A DNA stretch of 64,000 bases. Source: Trifolium pratense. Its lineage: Eukaryota > Streptophyta > Magnoliopsida > Fabales > Fabaceae. The stretch's first letter is position 1. The number at the start of each line of letters is the position of its first letter. Both the position numbers and the translations under genes were made by a program. The stretch is from the NCBI RefSeq assembly GCF_020283565.1, contig NC_060061.1:41081362-41145361 (forward strand), written 5' to 3'. The notes beneath the pieces are model-generated. The model worked only from the letters and a program-made list of their open reading frames with translations, made no database searches and had not been told where the DNA came from. Shown piece after piece: positions 20,814 through 30,960 of the stretch.

Positions 20814-22077
20814 CTATATATATAATTCCTAAATAGTTATCCTACTATCAATCTAAACCCTAATCCACTTAAACCAATAAAACTTTTTCATTTAGCCATG
20901 TCATCAATACATCCAATTAAATCATTTTACCATGCCACATCACTTCTAACTTTCTTCTAAAATTCAATTTAGTTACTAAGTTAATTTTTTCTAACACCCG
21001 TCCAATGTCTGTCAATTAGCTTATATGTACCACATTTATTTTCCTTTTCATATGCAACATTTATTTGAAGCATTTATATGCCTTTTCATATACTACATGT
21101 TGTAGTATAGTATACTTTATATCTTTTCATATACTTTAAAGCAACTCCTTTGATTCCTATGCCATTTTTATCTTTGTTTCAAGGTTGCATTTTACACTTT
21201 GTTTCTTTCCAAACCTACGAGCTTTAAATTCTTGCCACATTCAAAGGATCTCCAATTTTTTGACATCTTCACTTTAGTCATTTTCTTCTTCAAATCCGAT
21301 CTTCACATCTCCAATTTCTTTTTGGTGATATCCGATTTCTCATTATTGTTCACATCTCTGATTGCTTTTTTGAGTTTCCAAAGAGATTTTTGGGTAATTC
21401 TTTTAAAGTTCCATTTTTATTTTTGCTTCTCTTTTTCTCATTATTAGTTCTTTTTTGGGTGATTGGTTGAATGTTGGAGAATTTGAAGAATTGTTTATAG
21501 GAGTATTAATAAAATTAAGCATTGATCTATTGGCAATAACAATTTTATAGCAATCTTTATGTGTTCAGCAAAAAGATGAGTTCTCTTTTTTTTTTTTTAT
21601 GTGTTATGAGAAGGAGATTATGCTTTTTCCAAACCCGCGGGTTTTTTTTTTTTTTTTTGTGGAGAAATTCAAATTGGTACTCCTTTAGTAAGGTGTTTCT
21701 ATATTTTTTTTTAAAAATTGGTAATTAATTTTTGTTTGTTTTGGCCATTTTAAATTTTGTCTTGGTTTGCTTGATAATAGATTTACCTTTTCAAATTTCC
21801 ATAATCGATGGTAGTTTGTTTCATTCCTATATAAAATACCCAAACAAAAAAGTGAAAATTTTGTTCCCCTCAACGCTTTCACAATTTATTTTGCTTCATT
21901 TTGTTCTTTTCAAAATATCCAAGAAAGCACGACACAACAAGTTTCTTAAATTATCTATGAAATAATATATCATTTATTTATGAAAATAATATTATACTTA
22001 ATACTACATTTGGTTATTGCAACATGATAAAAAAAAGTATAAACACATATTTTATATCTATTTTATATTTACCTCAC

Positions 22078-22114
<37 letters not shown>

Positions 22115-22252
22115 TTTTTTTTGAAGAAGTATTATTATTATTATTTTGTTATTGTTGATGATATTTATTGTTTCAATTTATACGAATGATTTTTCAACAT
22201 TATAATTTAAATTACCGCATAACACCCGTGCATAGCACGGGTGTGGGACTAG
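20814..22252. mobile_element. Helitron-like element
   Basis: The left end TCTATATATATAATTCC (from 20813) resembles the 5' TC terminus of plant Helitrons. The right end carries the hairpin ACACCCGTGCATAGCACGGG followed by TGTGGGACTAG, the hairpin-CTAG signature of a Helitron 3' end. No Rep/helicase frame is present, so it would be non-autonomous. Unusually, the 18-base sequence ACAATATCAAATTCAAAT occurs on both sides (20796-20813 and 22255-22272), whereas Helitrons do not normally duplicate their target. An (ATT)n tract (22079-22145) lies inside. Confidence 0.6.
22079..22145. repeat. (ATT)n microsatellite
   Basis: ATT units in two runs separated by a short TTTTTTTTGAAGAAGT spacer, inside the Helitron-like element. 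Confidence 0.85.
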
Positions 22253-22450
22253 AAACAATATCAAATTCAAATAGAGTTTAATAGAAACAATGTCTATGTC
22301 TCCCTTCTCTTTTCGTTGTTGTTTATGATTTTATATATATTTAGGGTGTTGCAGTTGATTCACCATCTACTCTCCATTTGTGTAAAATAAAAACCCTTAT
22401 TAACCAAAAAAAGAAATAAATAGTGTCGAACTTCTATAAATAAAATAGTG

Positions 22451-22452
<2 letters not shown>

Positions 22453-22530
<78 letters not shown>
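22453..22530. repeat. (AT)n microsatellite
   Basis: About 39 AT units. It borders the left end of the MITE at 22531, and a shorter TA run (22864-22876) borders the right end, so the MITE splits one microsatellite. Confidence 0.95.
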
Positions 22531-22532
<2 letters not shown>

Positions 22533-22863
22533 GGAGGGATCAAATTACACCGGTGTAACATTTGACTAATGTTACACCGCTTAATAACGCATTAACGAAT
22601 ATAAATTTTACAAAAATCTAAAATCGTTTATTGAGACCAATCAAGATTAATGGTTTATTCGTTTTTATTGAATACCGTTCATCATGATCGATCTCAATAA
22701 CATATCAAATGATTTTAGATTTTTATAAATTCTAACATAGATGATCTATATGATATAAACTTTCAATCAAACGGTGGATTTTGTAAAATTTGTATTCGTT
22801 AAAGCGTTGTTGAGCGGTGTAACATTAGTCAAATGTTACACCGGTGTAATTTGATCCCTCCCC
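22531..22863. mobile_element. Palindromic MITE inserted in (TA)n
   Basis: Begins GGGGAGGGATCAAATTACAC and ends with its inverse at 22863. The terminal inverted repeats are perfect over about 50 bases and include CACCGGTGTAACATTTG. Arms continue imperfectly to the centre. It sits exactly between (AT)n and (TA)n. Interior phrases (GATGATCTATATGATATAAAC) resemble the MULE MITE at 6449-6846. Confidence 0.85.
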
Positions 22864-23022
22864 TATATATATATATGGTTGTTATGTCAAGAATGTATGT
22901 TAAAGTTTGTTTATGTGCTTATGAATTACATTTCATTTTATTTTATTTTAGGTTAATGATATATTATGTAAAAAATTGATTCATGAAATACGATAGATAT
23001 GTCTTTTTGTAATAACGGAAGA

Positions 23023-23266
23023 TGTTAAGAAATCTCACATCAGATGCGAGTTAGTTTGGACAAATGTTTATAAGTAAGAGGTAATCTTCACCTTACAAGT
23101 CGGTTTTGTAAGGTTGAGTTAAGCTCAATCTCAGTTCTAAGATGATATCAGAGTCTCTCCAAGATCCGTTAGACCATTGGGTATCGGGTTACTCACCATT
23201 TATATCCACGCATCAAGCCCAAGAGTGCTAGATGTGAGGGGGTGTGTTAAGAATTCTCACATCGGT
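23023..23266 (+). mobile_element. TRIM-type retroelement, 3' LTR truncated
   Basis: A short 5' LTR starting TGTTAAGAAATCTCACATC (23023) runs to about 23141 and includes CTTACAAGTCGGTTTTGTAA. The primer-binding site TGATATCAGAG follows at 23143, close to the usual initiator-Met tRNA complement TGGTATCAGAG. A short internal region ends with the polypurine tract GTGAGGGGG. Then the LTR start repeats as TGTTAAGAATTCTCACATCG (23245) before it breaks off. There is no coding capacity, as expected of terminal-repeat retrotransposons in miniature. Confidence 0.8.
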
Positions 23267-23299
23267 ACATTTTGTCATCCGCTTAAATCCAAGTCTCAC

Positions 23300-24450
23300 A
23301 TTTTATTATCATTGCAATTTTAATTTTTTTATTATTTAAAAAAATGAATGGTTCGATTGTGCATTGGACCTCCTGTATTGTTATAACATATGGACTTAAC
23401 TGAAGTAGCAAAGTTTTTCACAAGAGAGAGGGATTGAATTGTGACCCTATTAAAATTTCCTTTTAAAAATTTAAACTCAATTGAAAATGTTAGAATGATC
23501 TCAGATAGATCTGGTTAGCTATAAAACAAATTCAAAGATAGGGAAAGAGAGATTCAACAAAAAACAATTATACTGGTTCATCCCGAATAGTATGGGTTAC
23601 GTACAGTCCTCATGCTCCGTGAGGGTATCTACTATAATCTTGAGATACTAGTAATATCAAAATACAAACCTCCTTGATCTAAACCAAGATCAATAACCTT
23701 AAGCCCTACAAGCTTAATAACTACCTCAGTCCTACAGACTATACAGAGGTGTCACTCAATCAATAGTTACGTATTGACTTGATCCAATCATTTCTTTTAC
23801 AAAGAGTTGTTTGGATCACAAGCTTACAAATAAAACTCAATCAAGTTTAGAAACTTAGAACAAATGCACTCAGTTCACTCAATAGTATACTAATCCAAGT
23901 ATGTCATTTAGAGAGCTATGAGTAAGAGTGGAAGAGCTTGATAACTTGCACGATAAAGACAAGTGTAGATTTGATAGTTGTAGTGTAAACTCTTGAATCT
24001 TCAAAGCACCCAAGTGTGCTATTTATAGATGTGGCTTGCTCTGAATTTCGTGGCCTCCAAGTATTCTGAGGTGGAGCCAAAAACTAGTCGTTGTTCCTTT
24101 TTAAAAGCAGATCAAATGATGTTTGATGAAGGAGAGTAAATCTGCTAGAACGTCCTCAGACTGATGTGGTCAAGTGAGAATGATGAGGAGCGTGGGTATG
24201 AGCTAGCCATGAGTTGTATCAAGCTGTATAAACTTGTTCTCCACGGAAAGACGTTGTAGGAGACTATTATAATAAAAAAAACAACTTCTGAAGACAGCTG
24301 GAGTGGATGATCAAAGAATGTGCAGAAAAAGTTGTCCAAAGCAAGAACATTCTCATTGTGATTCTCTAAAAATGTATTGATACTTTGGCCTAGATCAAAG
24401 AGGCTTGCTTGTTCGCTTTGTTGCGTGGGCTTCAAGATATCCATAAAGGT
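23300..24450. other. Retroelement-like non-coding DNA
   Basis: Sequence such as TATGGGTTACGTACAGTCCT and the style of 23540-24050 resemble non-coding parts of legume LTR retroelements. No LTR pair, primer site or pol motif could be shown. The minus frame 24145-24444 (99 residues, starting MDILKPTQQSEQ) has no recognised domain and may be retroelement debris. Confidence 0.35.
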
Positions 24451-24570
24451 GGGTCAAAAAAATAAACTTATAAATTTGTTTGTTAAAATAAAATGTAGCT
24501 AAAAATTAGTTCATTAAATTAGCTTTTAAGTGGGCTAAAAAATTAACGTATAAGTTTGTTTGATAAAATA

Positions 24571-24658
24571 AAAAGTTTTTGGCGAAAAACTTTTCTTTCG
24601 GACTGGTAGCTTCTTTTATAAAGTTTTTGGCGAAAAACTTTTCTTTCGGACTTGTAGC
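24571..24658. repeat. Tandem duplication of about 44 bases
   Basis: Two adjacent copies of AAGTTTTTGGCGAAAAACTT...GTAGCTTCTTTTATA with one base difference. The core GTTTTTGGCGAAAAAC is palindromic-like. Confidence 0.85.
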
Positions 24659-24909
24659 TTCTTTTATATGCTATATCAATTAGCGTTTAAACTTATAGCT
24701 TATAATTTTTTTTAACCTTATTATTTCTTTATTTTTATTTTTATAATAAAATAACCACCTACACACATAAGCTCATAAAATAATATGTATTTTTATGTCA
24801 TTTTGTTCTTACAAAAACTAAATTTATCAAACATTTTAATTTTATTCTACTAACATTTCACCTATCAGGTAGTTTATAGCTTAATTTTACCGAACTATGG
24901 CTGTCATAG

Positions 24910-25142
24910 GATATGTTTGAACCCATTTAGATTTGACTTATTTTAAACTTATAAAAATAACATATGCAAATAAATAAATTTTTATACTAATTCATAAGTT
25001 TTCATGGACAATAATTGCATCTTTATAAACATTTTTTTTTTAATATAAATTACCTTGAAAAAATTATAGTAATACATAAAAGCTCATTTATTTGCATAAA
25101 ATGTTTCGCATAAGCTTAAAAATAAGTCAATCCAAACAGATC
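24910..25142. mobile_element. Decayed Tourist-like MITE
   Basis: Left GATATGTTTGAACCC and right CAATCCAAACAGATC are imperfect inverted ends, with TTGACTTATTTT-type subterminal sequence as in the element at 7536-7859. No convincing duplication was found. Confidence 0.5.
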
Positions 25143-25149
25143 ATTTGTC

Positions 25150-27512
25150 TATGTTCTTCAGAGTTTGCGTGAAACTTGGACATCAATAGACTCAAGGACA
25201 GAGACCTAAAACCATTTAAAAACCTTGTTTTTCCAAACACTTCTCTTCCACATTGATTTTTAGACAATCATTTGGGTCAATTAAAAATGTATCACACATA
25301 TGAAAGGAAGATGAAAACTTTTTGAAGTTCAATATATATAGTGAAGGCCATATGCTCAACGTTTGCTGAATTATCATGTATAATTTTGTTTATCACATCA
25401 CATCACACTATTTACAAATAGAAAGACAAACGATCATTTAAGCTTTATACAGGTCACTAGAAGTCTTTTAAGGATAAAACCAAAAAATAAAAAAGTCTTT
25501 TAAGGATGAACTGAGAAATACAAATAGTCAAAAACATTTCGTGATTCAAGTGACTAGTACTATATTATGGTTAGCAATGTTAGAGAAAGGCCAACACATT
25601 GCAGTTTTCACCAATGAAACATAAACAAGCCCAGAAAACCTACCAAAGATGAGAGCAATTGAACTTACGAACACCTCTAGAGGTCTAACTCGTCAACACA
25701 CTTGGTACAATTCAATGTACAGTCTACAAATCCTTCATGTGATCTAAAGCTAAATGAAAAACGATGAAAGAAAAAAAACAAGTCTGTCACCCGTCAACAC
25801 ATGGAAGATCATTCTGCTTGCAGATGATATCAATATACAGCACGAGGATTAAGGCGTGGGAAATAACATCAAAAAGCTTCAAGTGGAAACATTCTTAATG
25901 CCAGGAGAAACACATTTCAATAGCAAAAGCAACAAGGGAACCACCAATGATTTAGATATCCAGGAGATGCATTACTATAGCAGCCAAGTGTATGGTGCCC
26001 AAGTGAGACAAATCTTTCACCATGCACAAGTTTATTTTATCCATTGGATCAAGTGAGATGTGGTGTGACTTACAGATGCAGGGTGAGACTTATTGATCTA
26101 TTGGTGAAACAAGTTTGCACATGGTGAAACGATTTATCTCACTTGTGCATATTAGACAAAGCCTACTAGAGATAAATCAAAACATAACAATATAAATTAC
26201 CTATTAATTGACAAAAGATCTTTTAAATTATTATTCGCATACTCAAAATTACAAATGGATGCAATCAAATTTATGGAGCCAATCACAATAACAATAATTA
26301 TAACAAGAAAATTATGTAGTTACAAGTTTGATAAAAGGAAGGTGAAACAAGCATTAACCAATTAAAATTATTAAGCATGGCATATACCAAGGATGTTTTA
26401 AAATATCAGTGGTTCTTCCTTCCATAAAAACATGATGTATATGCAACGATAATTCCACAGGTATGTTTTAGAAAGAAGCCTTACACTTCAAAGACAATTT
26501 CCGCTTGTGAACTAATAATACTAGTGTTTGGATCTATCTTAACTCGATGTACTAAAAATAGACACAAAACTATACTGCTTGCAATGCAGTTCACTTCAGA
26601 AGAAAAAAAAATTACTCCAAAAAACAGTTTCTACTTGGAAAATTTGAAGTCAAAGAAATCATGCTTTTTGCATACAAGCAACTTGACTATTCAAATTGTA
26701 TTTATTATAGAAAAATATACAAGTTTTTACTGGAGGGAACTTGTGCATATTTGTTGTTATATGCGATACTTTTAAAATCTGTCTGGGGATAAAATTGCTT
26801 TCAATGAAAGAACAAGGATAAAGTCACTTAAAGATTGTATAAAATTAACTTATCAACATCACAGATTAACCTTGAGCTGCTTGGCAGCCAATTCAAAGAG
26901 TTATATCAAAACTTGTCAACAGTGATCAAGTAAGTTAAGAGCAATAAAAGACTTAAGAAAATTACAATGCCTACCAACAGGCCATCATTATATAACTTGT
27001 AATGAAACGATTGTGAATGATATTTTAGATAACTACAGGCAGAATCAGTAATATCCTGACAAAACAAATTGCATTTGAAACACTGGGATTAATTGATCCA
27101 TCAAAATATGACTGATATACAGTATTCTATTCATTAGTGCAATCACAGGCTTGTACCAGATGCCACATGGGATGAGCCATGGATCCACATAGTGACACAT
27201 GGTTTAATTTCAAGCAAGCATAAAGCATGTTTTCATGAAAACAGCACTCACCTGAAATAATCAACCTACCTTAGCAGCAATTATTTGGAGACTATCCACA
27301 TGCCTCTATAAAAACATTCACATAATCAAATTAATCCCTGACTAAATATCAAAACCCACCAGCTAATAACAGAAAAAGCAGGAGCGAAGAGGTCTTGCTC
27401 AAAGTAAGTGAACAACCTACCTCTTAGCATCCAGTTCAAGAAACCAGCCAACTGAAATAATAAATCCCTCAGACCACAGTTCAAAGTACATAAAACGTTC
27501 AACGACAAAGCT
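25150..27512. other. Intergenic region downstream of TAF15b gene
   Basis: No gene was recognised. Plus frames at 25856-26056 and 26524-26775 are short, AT-rich and unlike known proteins. The part next to 27513 should be the TAF15b 3' untranslated region. Confidence 0.4.
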
Positions 27513-30038
27513 CTAGTATGGGCGTGAGCGATTCCCACTATAATGATCTCGTCTATCAGGACCGGAATTGTCTCTGCGCCTATCTCCACCATAGCCACCT
27601 CTATTGCCCCTATAAAACAAAGAAAAACAATTAGTTTTGAACTTCCAAGGAGGGATAGAATTTTCATTTTCAAAAAGAAACACACAGTTGTATATATGAA
27701 CATGGTCAGTAGATGCATCAAGTCATCAATGCAATAAAAACATACATACCAATTAATTGAAAGTACAAAAATCCAATTTGAAAACCTAAAACTAAATTTA
27801 ACAATCATTGTTTATTTTAATTATTGTATGATGATCGGAAGTTGATGAGCTCAATACTGTCCACCTATGACATTTATGCTTAAAAACATGAAAAATAAAA
27901 GATATGCATAGAAATTTATTGAGTGAACACAAAATAAAAGATATGCATAGAAATTTAACGAGTGAACACTTTTTAATTATTATGAAAATAACGCGTATTT
28001 TCAATCCCAATCTACAACATAAGCAAGTATTAGTCTGTAATGCATACCCGTAGTTATTTGCTTGTGGAGCCCTTGGTGCAGATTTCTCTGCCATCGCAAC
28101 ACTGATTTTGTAACCCCTCAACTCATAATCTGAAATTGCAGATTCATGATCAGTGTACATTTATATGAGAAATTATATTAATATATACAGGAGAAAAAAA
28201 GTATTTCAATGAAGTACCATTGTAAAATCCACCAGCAGAGTGAGCAGCAGAAGGATCTTCGTAAGCAAGGCACGCATCACCCTTGTTTTTTCCACTTTCA
28301 TCAGTGTAAATTTTAATGTTGTATGGCCATTGATCTTTATAACCCCTCTTCTGTTTTATTCTTCCAACCTAGGCAATTAAAACACATGAGAAGATTCCGT
28401 ACTAGTCCAACCGGGTAAACCAATTCATATCCTTCTCATCCGTAACAAAATGTCTAAAATGTTTAGGCCTCTAACCTAATATTTCACAACAGGGTTGCAT
28501 TTCTCACATAAAGTACAATTCAATACGTATATAAAAAAATATGGTTATGCATCAAAATGAGACTGAATTTACCCCGTAAGAGGCACTCGCACTTCCATAT
28601 AATACATTCCTGATGGAAAATTTAGGCAAATAAAAAGTGCAAAAGTCAACAGATCAGAACATTACCATTCCAATGCCTCCAAAAAGTTGCTGCAATTCAT
28701 CAGCAGTCACATCAGGTGGTAAATTTGAGATGTAGATTCTAGAGTTGTCACATGTATCTCCACAATTCTCATCGCACTGCTTCACAGGAGCAGCTGACTC
28801 TGCAGGAGCTCCACCAAATCCACCGCGATTACCACTGTCATGTCCAGCTGGAGGCGCAGACCTACCACCACTCCGTGCATCACCTTGATTGTTTCCACCA
28901 TAACCACCCGTGTTACCCCCATATGAAGGAGGATACGAATTAGGTCCGCCGGTATAGCTTGTAGGTGGAGGAACAGCATCTGTTCCATAGTTTGCATTCC
29001 CACCATAAGTAGGTGGGTAATTTCCACTACCACCACCTCCATAAGACTGAGGAGCAGCTGGAGGAGGAGCTTGACCATAGCCACCATCATCTCTGCCTTG
29101 ATTACCACCATATGAGCCACCTCTATTGCTCCCTCCACCTCTTCCATCATTGTTACTACTCCTTCCACCATTATAATCATTATTTCTTCCTCCATCGTAG
29201 TTCCCGGACCTACCTCCTCTGTTACTGCCGTATCCTCCATCACTTCCTCCTCTATTATAACCACCACCACTACCGCCGCGGTCATTACCACTGCTAGGAC
29301 ATGGAGTACCGCATTTGTTACATTCATTCCTTCTAGCAAAGTTCACGTTCCCACAACTATTTAAAGTATAACAATATTGATTCAGATAAAAAACAAACTA
29401 CCATTCAACAACAATAAAGTTCAATCAAAAGAACCACTGAAAATCATAAATATTTCTAAAGAGCAAAATAGCATACCTTTCGTTAGGACAACGCCAATCT
29501 CCATCTCTGCCACTTCCACCACCACGGCCGCCACCGCCACGACCACCACCACCTCGACCTCCACGGTCTCCACCTTGAAAACCGCGATCACCACCACCAC
29601 CTGTATAAATTCACATCAATTAAGAACACAACTATTGAGAATACACGAAAAACATCATAAAAAGATAGATCAAAATTACAAACCGCGACCTCCATATCCT
29701 CCTCCACCACCACCACCACCTCCTCTACCGCCGCCACCTCTTCCACCATAACCACCTCCATCGTTTCCACCATATCCACTCCTTCCACCATAACCTCCAC
29801 CATCGTTACCACCATATCCACCACCAGCTCCGTTTCCGCTTCCTTTTGCTCCATAACCTCCACCGCTTTCATTTCCACCATAGCCACCACCAGCGACACC
29901 TCCTCCATAGCCTCCGCCACCATAATTACCACCACCTCCACCTCCGTAATTACCGCCAGATGAACCGTATCCACCGCTAGCTCCATAGGAAGGTGGCGCA
30001 GAGCCACCTCCGGCATCATGACCGTACCCTCCAGACAT
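27513..30038 (-). CDS. TAF15B: TAF15b-like RNA-binding protein (RGG, ZnF, RRM)
   Basis: Six exons on the minus strand: 30038-29684, 29600-29477, 29356-28666, 28368-28218, 28129-28048 and 27609-27513, giving 499 residues with every junction in frame. Residues 1-150 are a Gly/Tyr-rich low-complexity region with RGG repeats. A RanBP2-type zinc finger follows (Trp154, Cys156, Cys161, Cys172, Cys175 with the NVNFARR core). Residues 185-340 are a second Gly/Asn/Tyr-rich, prion-like stretch. An RRM spans about 365-450, with RNP2 IYISNL and RNP1 KGDACLAY. The tail is Arg/Gly/Asp-rich and ends NRSRPY. This is the plant FUS/EWS/TAF15-family layout. TAF15b is associated with TFIID, RNA granules and transcript control of immune and flowering regulators in Arabidopsis. 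Many frames on both strands over the repeats are shadows. Confidence 0.93.
27893..27972. repeat. Tandem duplication of 38-40 bases in TAF15b intron
   Basis: AAATAAAAGATATGCATAGA...GAGTGAACAC occurs twice in direct order inside the last intron, with small differences near the end of each copy. Confidence 0.8.
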
Positions 30039-30960
30039 GATTCGATCTAGGGTTTGCTACGACCACGAGAGAGAAAGAAAGTGAGATTTTTCAAGACTGA
30101 AGCTTCTGGTTCTGGTATTGTAAAGAATGAACTGTGAATTGGGCCTATACTAAGTATTCTACCCAGAAACATGGGCTATTTCATTATTTAAGAAGGTTTA
30201 GGGCCTTCCCATTTAAACAAAGGAACTACTTTTTGAACCCCTGTTTTTGCTATTATATACCTTGGTTAATACATCCCTTAAAAAATTAGAGCGAAGATTC
30301 ATTTTAATCCCCACATTTTTTTGACGGGACAATTCAGTCCTCAACAAAAATAAAACTTAACCCGACATTTTTATATTGAAGACAAACTAGTCTCTGGTCT
30401 ATTCTAAGTTCTAACAGAGAGACTAATTTGTCCCCAATATGAAAATTTCAGGGATTAATTTGGGTTTTAAAAATTATAAGTTATTTTGCAAAATTATTCT
30501 TCATTAAATGGCATGAGAAAGATAAATTAAAAAATTGAAAGAAAATAAAGTAATAAATAATTAAGGGGTAGAAAAAGTTACATCAATGTTTTCATTGGTA
30601 TTGTAAATAACTTAATTTGGGACAAATTTTTTGTTTTCTAAAAGCAACTTATAATTTAAAGAGAATAAATTACCAAAGAATTCTGAGAGAATAAACTTAC
30701 AATTGATCAAAATTTAACAATCAATAGAACCTTTCTCAAGAACTACAACTCAATTTCAGGAAATGGTCATTTCATGTTCAACGCATGCAGTGAATAACAG
30801 GCAAACCAAAGTGATAACACAAATACTTTAATTACACAAATAAATTAACTTTAAAAAAACCTACCCATTTTTACTTCATCAATAGACATCTACAACAAAA
30901 TAACCACAGTCCAAGAGCTGCAAAAATTATCCTAACTTTTACTTTAAGTTAAACCTCCAA
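30039..30960. other. TAF15b promoter side and glucanase 3' flank
   Basis: Carries the 5' flank of the TAF15b gene (right after 30038) and the 3' flank of the glucanase gene (before 30961). A stretch near 30280-30480 (TTAATCCCCACATTTTT, GGGACAATTCAGTCC, GGGATTAATTTGGG) resembles decayed foldback arms. No gene. Confidence 0.4.

Noticed and set aside
22453..22876. Possible CRISPR-like or satellite array because of long AT runs and palindromes
   Set aside because: It is a (TA)n microsatellite split by a MITE; there are no spacers and this is a plant nuclear genome.
23975..23995. TTGTAGTG as a possible partner for the CACTA end at 16197
   Set aside because: No AATAGCG-type subterminal repeats adjoin it, and the span would include a whole intact gene and unrelated insertions; probably chance.
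24145..24444. 99-residue minus frame beginning MDILKPTQQSEQ
   Set aside because: No recognisable domain, no splice context and surrounded by repeat-like DNA; kept only as a mention in the region entry.
28752..29751. Several long open frames on both strands over the TAF15b exons (for example 28782-29339, 29013-29297, 29377-29751)
   Set aside because: They are shadows of Gly-rich repeat codons in other frames; only one frame has the zinc finger, RRM and spliced continuity.
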